The notes below the pieces were generated by a model that saw only the letters and a program-made list of their open reading frames with translations, made no database searches and had not been told where the DNA came from. A stretch of 32,315 nucleotides of DNA, from assembly GCA_017415995.1 (NCBI GenBank), contig JAFQDN010000043.1, forward strand, positions 1 to 32,315, read 5' to 3'. The position numbers and the translations under genes are program-made. Positions 1-7,326 of this stretch are shown here, piece by piece (the first letter of the stretch is position 1; the number at the start of each line of letters is the position of its first letter). The DNA comes from Akkermansia sp. GTDB taxonomy: Bacteria > Verrucomicrobiota > Verrucomicrobiia > Verrucomicrobiales > Akkermansiaceae.

Positions 1-158
1 ATATATAAGCATTGTATGCAATACTAATATATTATATTAAAATCACTTGTTTATATACAGCGTTTTAAGAAATTCATAATCAACAAATAAGATACATTTA
101 ATAAATTTTGCATGACACAATCCCCAATGCGTTTGCCCTGCATGCCAATTGTTTTGCC
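1..158. other. AT-rich non-coding stretch upstream of purB
   Basis: No convincing reading frame is visible. The first 120 bases are strongly AT-rich, with a small imperfect dyad (GCAT-tgt-ATGC near 10-20). It is probably upstream intergenic DNA or the far edge of the purB control region. Confidence 0.4.
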
Positions 159-187
159 TTGCCAAAAGGAGCAGAACATGCTATGCT
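159..187 (+). promoter_or_regulatory. Sigma70-type promoter of purB
   Basis: TTGCCA at 159-164, a 17-bp spacer, and TATGCT at 182-187. Transcription would start near 194, about 32 nt before the purB ATG at 226. The AAAGGAG-like string at 165-171 lies inside the spacer, so it would not be transcribed as a ribosome binding site. Confidence 0.55.
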
Positions 188-225
188 GCTGTGCCGCCGC
201 ACCTTAAACCGCACACGAATAAGAT

Positions 226-1653
226 ATGATGAACGCAATACCGAACGTACTGGCAGGGCGCTACGCGTCTGACACCATGAAGAGCATTTGGTCCGCCGAG
301 GGCCGCATCGTACTGGAGCGCGAGTTCTGGATAGCCGTGATGAAAGCCCAAAAAGACCTTGGGCTGGACATACCGCAGGAAGCCATAGACGCCTATGAGC
401 GCGTGAAGGGAAGCGTTGATATTGAGTCCATCAACAACCGTGAGCGCATTACCCGCCATGATGTAAAGGCTCGTATTGAGGAGTTCTGTGACCTTGCGGG
501 GCACCAACACATCCACAAGGGGATGACCAGCCGCGACCTGACGGAGAACGTAGAGCAATTGCAGGTGTGGCGCAGCATGCAAATCATCCGCGATAAGGCA
601 GTTGCGGTACTGGACCGCATGAGCAGGCATGCAGCCGCTTGGCGCAACCTGGTATTCGGCGCCCGCACCCACAATGTAGCAGCACAGGCCAGCACCATGG
701 GCAAGCGCGTGGCAATGTTCGGCGAGGAAATCGTACACTGGACACACGCGTGGCTCAGCATGATGGAGCGCTACCGCGTGCGCGGGCTCAAAGGTGCCGT
801 CGGCACGCAGCTGGACCAACTTTCCCTCTTCGGCAAGAACCCGGAGACCGTCCGCGAGCTGGAAAACCGCATTTGCACCCACCTCGGCATCTCCACCAAA
901 TGGATGAATGTGGGGCAAGTGTACCCGCGCTCACTGGACTTCGAGATTATCTCCGGCTTGGTGGGTCTTTCCAGTGGTCCGAGCAGCTTCTGCAAAACCT
1001 GGCGCCTGATGGTGGGGCACGAGCTGTGCACCGAGGGCTTTGCCAAGGGGCAAACCGGCTCCAGCGCCATGCCGCACAAGCAAAATCCGCGTTCATGTGA
1101 GCGCGTCAACGGCTTCCACGCCATCCTCAAGGGACACCTGAGCATGATTGGCGGCATCATCGGCGACCAGTGGAACGAGGGCGATGTGTCCTGCTCCGTA
1201 GTACGCCGCTGCGTACTGCCGGACGCCTTCATGGCAGCGGATGGCCTGTTTGAGACCTTCCTGACCGTGCTGGACCAAATGGGCGTGTATGAGCCGGTGA
1301 TTCAGACGGAGCTGAACCGCTACTTACCCTTCCTGATGACCACCACCATCATGATGGCTGCTGTAAAACGCGGCGTAGGCCGCGAGGAAGCGCATGAGGT
1401 GATTAAAGAGCACGCCGTTGCCGTGTCTGACGACCTGCGCCGCGGCAGCATTTCCACCAATGACCTGCTGGACCGCCTGGGAGCGGATGGCCGCCTGAAG
1501 CTCACCCGAGAAGAAATACAGGAGATATACGACGCCAACGCCGGCGATACGGGCATGGCGGGTGACCAAGTGGACGCCTTCTGCGCCATGGTGCAGGAGC
1601 TGGCGGAACAGTACCCGGCAGGGGTGGGCTACACCCCCGGCGCCATCCTGTAA
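226..1653 (+). CDS. purB: Adenylosuccinate lyase
   Basis: Cytoplasmic purine-biosynthesis enzyme of the fumarase/aspartase superfamily. It splits fumarate from SAICAR and from adenylosuccinate, so it acts in both IMP synthesis and the IMP-to-AMP branch. At 475 residues it has normal family length. The superfamily signature GSSAMPHKQNP is at residues 278-288, the mobile catalytic serine loop. The RTH block with the likely general-acid His is at 147-149, and an HKGMTSRD block lies at 97-104. Two adjacent ATG codons (226, 229) could start translation; neither has a Shine-Dalgarno sequence and the first is used here. A glycosidase gene follows after 17 bp and is probably co-transcribed, although no metabolic link between them is evident. 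Confidence 0.95.
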   Translation: MMNAIPNVLAGRYASDTMKSIWSAEGRIVLEREFWIAVMKAQKDLGLDIPQEAIDAYERVKGSVDIESINNRERITRHDVKARIEEFCDLAGHQHIHKGMTSRDLTENVEQLQVWRSMQIIRDKAVAVLDRMSRHAAAWRNLVFGARTHNVAAQASTMGKRVAMFGEEIVHWTHAWLSMMERYRVRGLKGAVGTQLDQLSLFGKNPETVRELENRICTHLGISTKWMNVGQVYPRSLDFEIISGLVGLSSGPSSFCKTWRLMVGHELCTEGFAKGQTGSSAMPHKQNPRSCERVNGFHAILKGHLSMIGGIIGDQWNEGDVSCSVVRRCVLPDAFMAADGLFETFLTVLDQMGVYEPVIQTELNRYLPFLMTTTIMMAAVKRGVGREEAHEVIKEHAVAVSDDLRRGSISTNDLLDRLGADGRLKLTREEIQEIYDANAGDTGMAGDQVDAFCAMVQELAEQYPAGVGYTPGAIL

Positions 1654-1670
1654 CAACTTCGCACCACACC

Positions 1671-3848
1671 ATGGCAGAGCCGAGTGAGAGAGTCCTGTTT
1701 GAGAATGCAGCCTACCGCCTGACGGCAAGCGGGCTGCAGCAGGCCGGGCTCACCGCGGAGCTGGAGGGCACGGAAAAGCTGCACATCACCCGCGAGGGTG
1801 GAGCAACCCGCACCGTGAGCATTCCCGCACCGCCTGCCGGCTGCACAGGCATGCGCAGCAGCATCCCTCTGCTCACCGCCATGTACAACCTCGCCATCCA
1901 TGAGCTGCGCGCCAATATGCACGAGGGCGGGCTCATGCTGGCCGGGGCAAACTGGTCCACCGTGTGGACCCGCGATATTGCTTACGCCGCGGCACTCGGT
2001 GCTGTCATAGCCGAGCCCGCAGCCGTGCAGGCCAGCCTCAAATCCCGCGTGCAGGGCGGCATCATCATGCAAGACACCGGCACCGGCGGTGGCTGGCCCA
2101 TCTCCACGGACCGCGTGGTGTGGGCACTGGGCGCGCGCAATCTGTACAACATCACCGGCGACCGCGAGTGGCTGAGCTTCTGCACGCAGGTGCTCACCGC
2201 CACGCTGGAGCAAGACGCCGCCATGTTTTCCACCCGCAGCACCGCCCTGTACCCGGGTGAAACCAGCTTCATCGACTGGCGCGAGCAGAGCTACCCGCAA
2301 TGGATGAGCATGGCAGATATAGGCAACTCCTACGCCTTGGGCACCAACACACTGCACTACATCGCCCACGTCATCACCGCCAAACTCCTGCGCGAGCAGG
2401 GCAAGGATGCCGAGGCGGAAACGTACGCCACCCGTGCCGCCACCCTCGGCAAAGCCATACAAGACACCTTCTGGAGCCGCGCCCACATGCACTACTGCAT
2501 GTACCGCACGGCAGATGGCTGCATGTCCGAGCGAGTGGACTCACTGGCCACCGCCCTCACCGTACTCTGCGGTCTGGCCGGTGAGCACAGCGCCCGCGCC
2601 CTCAACGCCATACCGCGCTCCCCCTGGGGCACCCCGGTATTCTCCCCCTACAAGTCGGACACCCCCGCATGCTACCACAACCGCGCCGTATGGCCCTTCC
2701 AAGAGGCCTACGTTCTGCTTGCCCATGCGGAAATGCTGGACACCGCAGGCGCAGCCTTCTCCATGGCCTCCATCCTGCGTGCAGCCATGGCATTCGGCAC
2801 AAACAAAGAGAACTTCCGCGCCGACACGGGCGAGGCGGAGGACACCCTGCTCAACTCCGACCGCCAACTGTGGAGCGTGAGCGGCATGCTCAGCCTCTTC
2901 TACCTCGGGCTCTTCGGCATCCGCTTCGAGGGCAACAACCTCGTCTTCTCCCCCTGCGTGCCGAAAAGTTTTGCAGGCAGCCACTGGCTCACCAAGCTGC
3001 GCATCCGTGGCATGGAGCTCAACGTCCACATCAACGGCTACGGTACGGAAATATGCTCCGTCATCATTAACGGCAAGGCTGCCTCCCCCATCATCCCGCT
3101 GGACACCACCGGTGGCCTGCAAATTGAGATTGAGCTTATCCCCCAAGATGAGGAGGAACCCGCCGCCGACTTCCCCGCCGCGCATGAGGACCTGCCCGAG
3201 CCACAGTGGGACGCCCCCACCGCCAAGCGCCTCAGCTGGCACCCTGTACCGGGAGCAAGTGCCTATTACGTCTACGCCAACGGCAAAGCCATCGGCACCA
3301 CGCCGGATTGCTCCTACACCCCGCCGCAGAACGCCAACTACTGCAACGTGTACCGCGTGCAAGCCGTAGCGGACCACGCCACCTCCTCCCTCAGCCAACC
3401 TTTTGAATGTCCCCTGCCCGGGGCGCGCCAATTCCTGCAACCCGCCCGCATCGGTGAGGAGACCGAGTACACCGTAGAACACGGCCGCGCCTGGCTGGAC
3501 ACCCGCCCCTGCACCTCACAGCTGGATTACGAGAAAATAACCCTTGCACCCGGCACCTACACCATACAGGTAGAGTACTGCAACGCCACCGCCTCCAAGC
3601 GCGACGGCGACACCTGCGCCCTGCGCGAGCTGCTGGTGGATGGCACCCCCACCGCCATCATCCCCCTGCCCCACAACACGGAGCAAGACCACTGGGAGGA
3701 CTACTCACTCACCGCCCCCATCACCCTGCACCTCACCGCAGGCGTGCACCGCTTCTCCCTGCGCTACAACCCCACCACATGCACCAACTCCAACGGCACA
3801 CTCAACCAGTGCATGGTGAAAGCCCTCATCATCACCCGTAAGGATTAA
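1671..3848 (+). CDS. Six-hairpin-type glycoside hydrolase with C-terminal beta-sandwich domains
   Basis: A 725-residue protein without signal peptide or membrane segment, so probably cytoplasmic. Residues about 60-450 look like an (alpha/alpha)6 toroid glycosidase of the kind seen in GH63/GH15/MGH-like enzymes. NWSTVWTRDIAY (94-105, Asp102) and the IDWRE segment (201-205) resemble acid-residue regions of that fold. A fibronectin-III-like stretch follows at about 510-580, and a carbohydrate-binding-module-like beta sandwich at about 595-725. The substrate cannot be told; a storage or exogenous alpha-glucoside or mannoside is a guess. It sits 17 bp after purB, suggesting one transcript. The last 49 bp including the stop are duplicated 601 bp downstream. 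The exact GH family is uncertain. Confidence 0.65.
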   Translation: MAEPSERVLFENAAYRLTASGLQQAGLTAELEGTEKLHITREGGATRTVSIPAPPAGCTGMRSSIPLLTAMYNLAIHELRANMHEGGLMLAGANWSTVWTRDIAYAAALGAVIAEPAAVQASLKSRVQGGIIMQDTGTGGGWPISTDRVVWALGARNLYNITGDREWLSFCTQVLTATLEQDAAMFSTRSTALYPGETSFIDWREQSYPQWMSMADIGNSYALGTNTLHYIAHVITAKLLREQGKDAEAETYATRAATLGKAIQDTFWSRAHMHYCMYRTADGCMSERVDSLATALTVLCGLAGEHSARALNAIPRSPWGTPVFSPYKSDTPACYHNRAVWPFQEAYVLLAHAEMLDTAGAAFSMASILRAAMAFGTNKENFRADTGEAEDTLLNSDRQLWSVSGMLSLFYLGLFGIRFEGNNLVFSPCVPKSFAGSHWLTKLRIRGMELNVHINGYGTEICSVIINGKAASPIIPLDTTGGLQIEIELIPQDEEEPAADFPAAHEDLPEPQWDAPTAKRLSWHPVPGASAYYVYANGKAIGTTPDCSYTPPQNANYCNVYRVQAVADHATSSLSQPFECPLPGARQFLQPARIGEETEYTVEHGRAWLDTRPCTSQLDYEKITLAPGTYTIQVEYCNATASKRDGDTCALRELLVDGTPTAIIPLPHNTEQDHWEDYSLTAPITLHLTAGVHRFSLRYNPTTCTNSNGTLNQCMVKALIITRKD

Positions 3849-3849
3849 G
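3801..3849 (+). repeat. 49-bp direct repeat, copy 1 (3' end of the glycosidase gene)
   Basis: Matches 4402-4450 at 48 of 49 positions; the only difference is G3815 versus A4416. It covers the last 16 codons of the glycosidase, its TAA stop and one further base. Confidence 0.95.
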
Positions 3850-3921
3850 AAGATAACGACTAACAGCGCGATAAATGGGAATTTGAAGATTAGTTTGCGA
3901 GCCGTAGGCGAGCGGAATTCA

Positions 3922-3984
3922 GAGCCCCGAAGGGGCGCCATAAAATAGCCCGGCGGTGGAGCCCCGTAGGGGCGGAACCCCGGG
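3922..3984 (+). repeat. REP-like palindromic element, left copy
   Basis: A 63-nt unit made of two GC hairpins (GCCCCgaaGGGGC and GCCCCgtaGGGGC) joined by an ATAAAATAGCCCGGCGGTGG core and ending in AACCCCGGG. An inverted copy lies at 4196-4259. This is typical of dispersed intergenic repeats. It may also act as the transcript end of the purB-glycosidase unit, since no U-tract terminator is seen. Confidence 0.85.
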
Positions 3985-4195
3985 AAACGGCCACAAAATT
4001 AAATGCGAACCCCGGAGGGGTGGCATAAAGCGTGGCTCGGAATACGGCATTGTTTCAAAATGCCACAAACATGATAAATCACGCGCCCACAACAGCTCGG
4101 AGCTCCGCTTCGCTACGGTCCTCGCCATTATATGTCGGCCTACGCTGCGTCGCTTCGCTCCGTCGCTCCGGGCTCAATTTTCTTTTTTACGCTAC
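3985..4195. repeat. Interior of REP-like cluster, further hairpins
   Basis: Contains additional GC-rich palindromic units: one with AACCCCGGAGGGGT near 4010, a small GGCATT/AATGCC hairpin near 4045, and a run of short CGGAGCGA/TCGCTCCG-type palindromes at about 4095-4175. Frames open across it are by-products of the repeats and not genes. Confidence 0.6.
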
Positions 4196-4259
4196 CCCGG
4201 GGTTCCGCGGCTTCGCCGCTCCACCGCCGGGCTATTTTATAGCGCCCCTCCCGGGGCTC
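4196..4259 (-). repeat. REP-like palindromic element, right inverted copy
   Basis: Reverse complement of the 3922-3984 unit, with the same core and AACCCCGGG end. The second hairpin has changed in both arms (GCGGCgaaGCCGC instead of GCCCCgtaGGGGC), so pairing is preserved while sequence is not. Confidence 0.85.
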
Positions 4260-4340
4260 AAATCTAGGGCCGTGAACAACATTGGTATGAAACACACACA
4301 AGCTCTTGTGTCATGGCGTGATTGTCGCATGCTAGATGGG

Positions 4341-4359
4341 GGGGGTAAGGTGGTATTCT
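4341..4359 (+). promoter_or_regulatory. Possible promoter of the 28-codon ORF
   Basis: A G-run, then GTGG and a TATTCT -10 box at 4354-4359, six bases before the ATG at 4366. It resembles the ppdK promoter block. No good -35 hexamer is visible at the right distance, so this is weaker than the other promoters in the window. Confidence 0.35.
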
Positions 4360-4365
4360 AAAAGA

Positions 4366-4449
4366 ATGAAGCGACTGGTAGCAATCGCTGTGGCGTGCAT
4401 GCTCAACCAGTGCATAGTGAAAGCCCTCATCATCACCCGTAAGGATTAA
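4366..4449 (+). pseudogene. 28-codon ORF: lipoprotein-like start fused to copied glycosidase tail
   Basis: The peptide starts MKRLVAIAVACML, which looks like a short lipoprotein signal with an AVAC lipobox-like end. It then runs in frame into the duplicated glycosidase C-terminus (NQCIVKALIITRKD) and its TAA. The duplicated part begins at 4402. This is probably the debris of a small lipoprotein gene whose body was replaced by the 49-bp repeat. Translation is possible given the promoter-like block just upstream, but there is no evidence that the product has a function. Confidence 0.35.
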
Positions 4450-4450
4450 G
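4402..4450 (+). repeat. 49-bp direct repeat, copy 2
   Basis: Second copy of 3801-3849 (48/49 identical), in the same orientation and 601 bp away. Together the copies bracket the whole REP-like cluster. Confidence 0.95.
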
Positions 4451-4509
4451 CAGGGAGCTATCCCGGCAGGTTAGTTGGCTCAGGAAAGCGTGAGCTCCGG
4501 TGAATGATT

Positions 4510-5271
4510 TCACTTTTTCATTTTCCTTCTCACGAGTATCCAGCTTCCATTTATGCCGTCATTACATAAAATCCCCACATATTCCCAGCCTTTGTAGCCC
4601 CCTATGTGCAGACGATAGCCGGGTATTTCGATAGGCTCAAGCTTATCTGAATTCTCTTTTTTGTGTCGTTCAGCAGCATAGGCCATAGTTTCTCTGTCAA
4701 TGTGAACGGCGCCATACTTATATTCAATATCAGTAGCTGTCAGAGAAACGGGCAGCGTAGCTGATGAGCGAATTGCAACAGGAACAACAGGAGTGCAGAA
4801 TTCATCTCCTTCCTTGCTAACTTTATCGGAGTCCTCAGATATAGTCGTTGTCGGCAATGACGAGTTTCCTCTCATCAATTGAAAGACTAAAAGAAGGGCT
4901 ATCATAGTCAGAAGTCCTGTATGGACAACCTTAAAGAACATATCGATTTGATTTCTTTTCTCAACTTCCTCGGAATCAAGACTTGTGTAACCCTCTTCTT
5001 GGCCGGATTCTTGGCATGAGTGCTTATTTTCTTCATTTGACGATGAAGGTGTTTTCTTTATGTTCATTGCCTGTTCTTTTCTTTTATTATTGGCGAGAAC
5101 CGCAAGCACATCACCAAGCTGCACCCATTTTGTTTCTCCGGCTTTACAAACTTGCGTGTCATCAAATATTTGCCCTTGATGACGCAATTTCCTGATTTGC
5201 GCAAGTGTGTATGGTCCTACGACTTGATTATTATCATCCGTATAATAATATTCTGTTGTATTTTCAATCAT
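4510..5271 (-). CDS. GYF_2-domain, single-pass membrane protein of unknown function
   Basis: 253 residues. Residues about 7-60 match the GYF_2/DUF4339 pattern (YYYTDDNNQVVGPYTLAQIR, then a KW-containing end), a small module usually taken to bind proline-rich peptides. A Ser/Glu-rich charged linker follows, then one hydrophobic helix at about 113-133 (VVHTGLLTMIALLLVFQLM). A C-terminal region of about 115 residues, presumably on the other side of the membrane, ends in a basic KKMKK-like tail. There is no signal peptide; the N-terminal domain should be cytoplasmic. Base composition is more AT-rich than the neighbouring genes, hinting at a different history. It is transcribed opposite to both flanking units. 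Function is unknown beyond the domain. Confidence 0.75.
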   Translation of the reverse strand: MIENTTEYYYTDDNNQVVGPYTLAQIRKLRHQGQIFDDTQVCKAGETKWVQLGDVLAVLANNKRKEQAMNIKKTPSSSNEENKHSCQESGQEEGYTSLDSEEVEKRNQIDMFFKVVHTGLLTMIALLLVFQLMRGNSSLPTTTISEDSDKVSKEGDEFCTPVVPVAIRSSATLPVSLTATDIEYKYGAVHIDRETMAYAAERHKKENSDKLEPIEIPGYRLHIGGYKGWEYVGILCNDGINGSWILVRRKMKK

Positions 5272-5361
5272 AACGGCTATCGTATTAAGGTGTACCCCGT
5301 TTCCTTACCACCGGCTATGTCGCTAGAGGAATATCTAAGCCAATGCTTGGAACCGTGGTCA

Positions 5362-5390
5362 GTTCTACTACTTTATGCATTGATTGTCAA
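5362..5390 (-). promoter_or_regulatory. Possible promoter of the GYF_2 gene
   Basis: On the minus strand, TTGACA (5390-5385), a 17-bp spacer and TAGAAC (5367-5362). This would give a leader of about 85 nt before the ATG at 5271. The -35 is perfect and the -10 poor. Confidence 0.35.
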
Positions 5391-5392
5391 TC

Positions 5393-5695
5393 CTAATTTT
5401 TGGCAACTTTGAATTCAAAGCACCGAGATTTACGAATGGGAGACTCAGCAACGGTGAGAATTACTTCCTCGCCCTTGACGATTTCTGTGAGGTCACTATT
5501 CGCCACCCTATAGAGAGGCTTGTTAGGAAATAACAACGGAGATTCAAGAAACTCCGCTGCTGTCCCCCACCTCAGCTCGGCACCCTCTATGGCACGTATT
5601 TGAAAATCAGTCAATAGCTGAATTTTGCGCTTGCCATGGCATGGGGGTGTGTGATACAATCCGCGCGCGGGCAACGCACCCCGCATGGTGAACAA
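5393..5695 (-). CDS. Possible hypothetical protein or gene fragment
   Basis: An open frame of 100 codons. The part from about 5625 down to the stop (TDFQIRAIEGAELRW ... CFEFKVAKN) reads like real protein, with mixed charge, normal hydrophobic spacing and codon use like the adjacent GYF_2 gene. The first 25 codons do not look protein-like and overlap the promoter of the divergent transporter. A true start could be the TTG near 5611, or the gene may have lost its 5' end. No family recognised. Confidence 0.3.
   Translation of the reverse strand: MFTMRGALPARGLYHTPPCHGKRKIQLLTDFQIRAIEGAELRWGTAAEFLESPLLFPNKPLYRVANSDLTEIVKGEEVILTVAESPIRKSRCFEFKVAKN
5631..5660 (+). promoter_or_regulatory. Promoter of the amino-acid ABC transporter operon
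   Basis: TTGCCA at 5631-5636, an 18-bp spacer containing GGGGG and ending GTGTGA, and TACAAT at 5655-5660. Predicted start is near 5667, with a leader of about 28 nt to the ATG at 5695. Confidence 0.65.
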
Positions 5696-7326
5696 TGAAG
5701 AAGCACTCTCTCCTCATAACAGCCATCCTGGCTTTTATACTGATGGCAGGCGCGGGATTCTCCGTTGCAACGGCAGACACAGAAACCGCCGCGCCGGCGG
5801 CTGTCCTGAGTGGGCCTGATACGCAACCGGCACCCGCCACCGCACCACAAACACCGTCGGCCGAGGAGAATGAGACTACGGCCGATACCGGCGAAATTGA
5901 AATCGGGCAAATGGACATCAGCACGCTGGAGGGGCAAATTCTCGGCGTGCCACAAGGGACCGTTCAGGATGTACACATCGAAAAAACATACCCCGGACTT
6001 ACCCTGCAACGCCATAATTTTGAGGCGGACATGATGCTGGCCTTGGAGCGCGGGATGTGTGACGCGTGCGTGATGGATGACGTCATTTGCTATGCCTTAG
6101 CCCGCAAGAAGCCCATCATCAAGCTGTATGAGGACCCGAACCTGCCCATCAACTACATGGGCATGGCATTCACCAAAGATGCCGAGGGAGAAGAGTTGAG
6201 CCGTTTATTCAACAAATTCCTCGGTGAGCTGAAAGAGAGTGGCGAATTGGAGGAAATCTGCAACAAGTGGATATACCACTTTGATACCGCTGAAATGCCA
6301 CAGCTGGACATTCCGACGGAGGGCAAGCCCATCGTCGTAGGCATGGAGCCCTGCACAGAACCCATCGTCTTTATGCGCAATCAAGAGATTGTGGGGCTGG
6401 ATGCCGAGCTTATATACCGTTTTGCAGCATATGCCAAACGCCCGGTGAGAATTGAGAACATCGACTACTACGGATTGCTCACCGCCGTTGCAGCCGATAA
6501 GATAGACATAGCCGCCTCCGGCTTCCTGATTACGGCAGACCGCCGCAAGAGCGTTATCTTCTCGGATTATTACTATGAGAGTAAATCCATTATCGCCGTG
6601 CGCGACGGCGCAGCGGTGGATCCCTATGCAGGGATGAACTTTTTTGAGCGTCTGTGCGTCAGTTTTGAGCGTAACATCATTGAGGAAGAGCGCTACATGC
6701 TCATATGGGAAGGGTTGATTGCCACCTTCTGCATTGCGTTTTTCTCCGTACTGTTCGGCACCATAGTAGGAGCAGCCGTATGTTACCTGCGCATGAGCCA
6801 CAACAAAGCCATGCAGTGGGCGGCACGCATCTACATCGATATTATGCGCGGCATGCCCATTTTGGTACTGCTCATGCTCATGTACTATGTAGCCTTTGCC
6901 GGTAGCAGTGTGGAGGCCATTTACGTGGCCATCATCACCTTCTCCCTGAACTTCGGCGCCTATGTGAGCGAGATGTTCCGCACCGCCATCAGCAGTGTGG
7001 ACCGCGGTCAATCCGAGGCCGGCATCGCCATGGGCTTTTCGCCCCTCCGCTCGTTCTGCTACATAGTGCTCCCGCAAGCCGTACGCCGCGTACTGCCCGT
7101 CTACAAGGGCGAGGTCATTTCCCTCATCAAAAACACCTCCGTAGTGGGTTACATAGCCATTGAGGACCTAACCAAGATGACGGACCTCATCCGAGCCCGC
7201 ACCTTTGAACCGTTTTTTCCCCTCATTATGGTAGCCCTGCTCTATTTCATCCTGGCATGGGCTTTTGCCAAGGTGATGGACTGCGTAGGTAACAAGATTA
7301 ACTCCGAAAAGACCTCCAAGAGATGA
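5695..7326 (+). CDS. Polar amino-acid ABC transporter, binding-protein/permease fusion
   Basis: 543 residues, covering capture and membrane passage of a polar amino acid. Residues 1-27 form a signal peptide, then an Ala/Pro/Glu-rich linker runs to about 70. Residues 78-193 match the second lobe and C-terminal tail of a family-3 solute-binding protein ([21 protein letters not shown], then [10 protein letters not shown]). Residues 213-303 match the first lobe ([12 protein letters not shown] ... GLDAEL ... [15 protein letters not shown]) with the ligand-binding Arg region at 283-284. The lobes are thus in reverse order. Residues 335-540 form the HisM/GlnP-type permease, with the EAA loop at 441-460 (EAGIAMGF ... 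IVLP) that docks on the ATPase. The stop overlaps the next start as ATGA, so the ATPase is translationally coupled. Glutamine, glutamate, arginine and similar amino acids are possible substrates. Confidence 0.88.
   Translation: MKKHSLLITAILAFILMAGAGFSVATADTETAAPAAVLSGPDTQPAPATAPQTPSAEENETTADTGEIEIGQMDISTLEGQILGVPQGTVQDVHIEKTYPGLTLQRHNFEADMMLALERGMCDACVMDDVICYALARKKPIIKLYEDPNLPINYMGMAFTKDAEGEELSRLFNKFLGELKESGELEEICNKWIYHFDTAEMPQLDIPTEGKPIVVGMEPCTEPIVFMRNQEIVGLDAELIYRFAAYAKRPVRIENIDYYGLLTAVAADKIDIAASGFLITADRRKSVIFSDYYYESKSIIAVRDGAAVDPYAGMNFFERLCVSFERNIIEEERYMLIWEGLIATFCIAFFSVLFGTIVGAAVCYLRMSHNKAMQWAARIYIDIMRGMPILVLLMLMYYVAFAGSSVEAIYVAIITFSLNFGAYVSEMFRTAISSVDRGQSEAGIAMGFSPLRSFCYIVLPQAVRRVLPVYKGEVISLIKNTSVVGYIAIEDLTKMTDLIRARTFEPFFPLIMVALLYFILAWAFAKVMDCVGNKINSEKTSKR

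Noticed and set aside
178..207. Nine-codon Cys-rich leader peptide (MLCCCAAP) with an AAAGGAG ribosome site ahead of purB
   Set aside because: The AAAGGAG and the ATG fall inside the spacer of a well-formed promoter (TTGCCA 159, TATGCT 182), so the transcript should begin downstream of that ATG. It would revive only if transcription starts upstream of about 160.
3956..4267. 103-codon open frame across the REP-like cluster
   Set aside because: Its translation simply reads the GC hairpins (repeated EPRRGG-type peptides); it is an artefact of the repeats.
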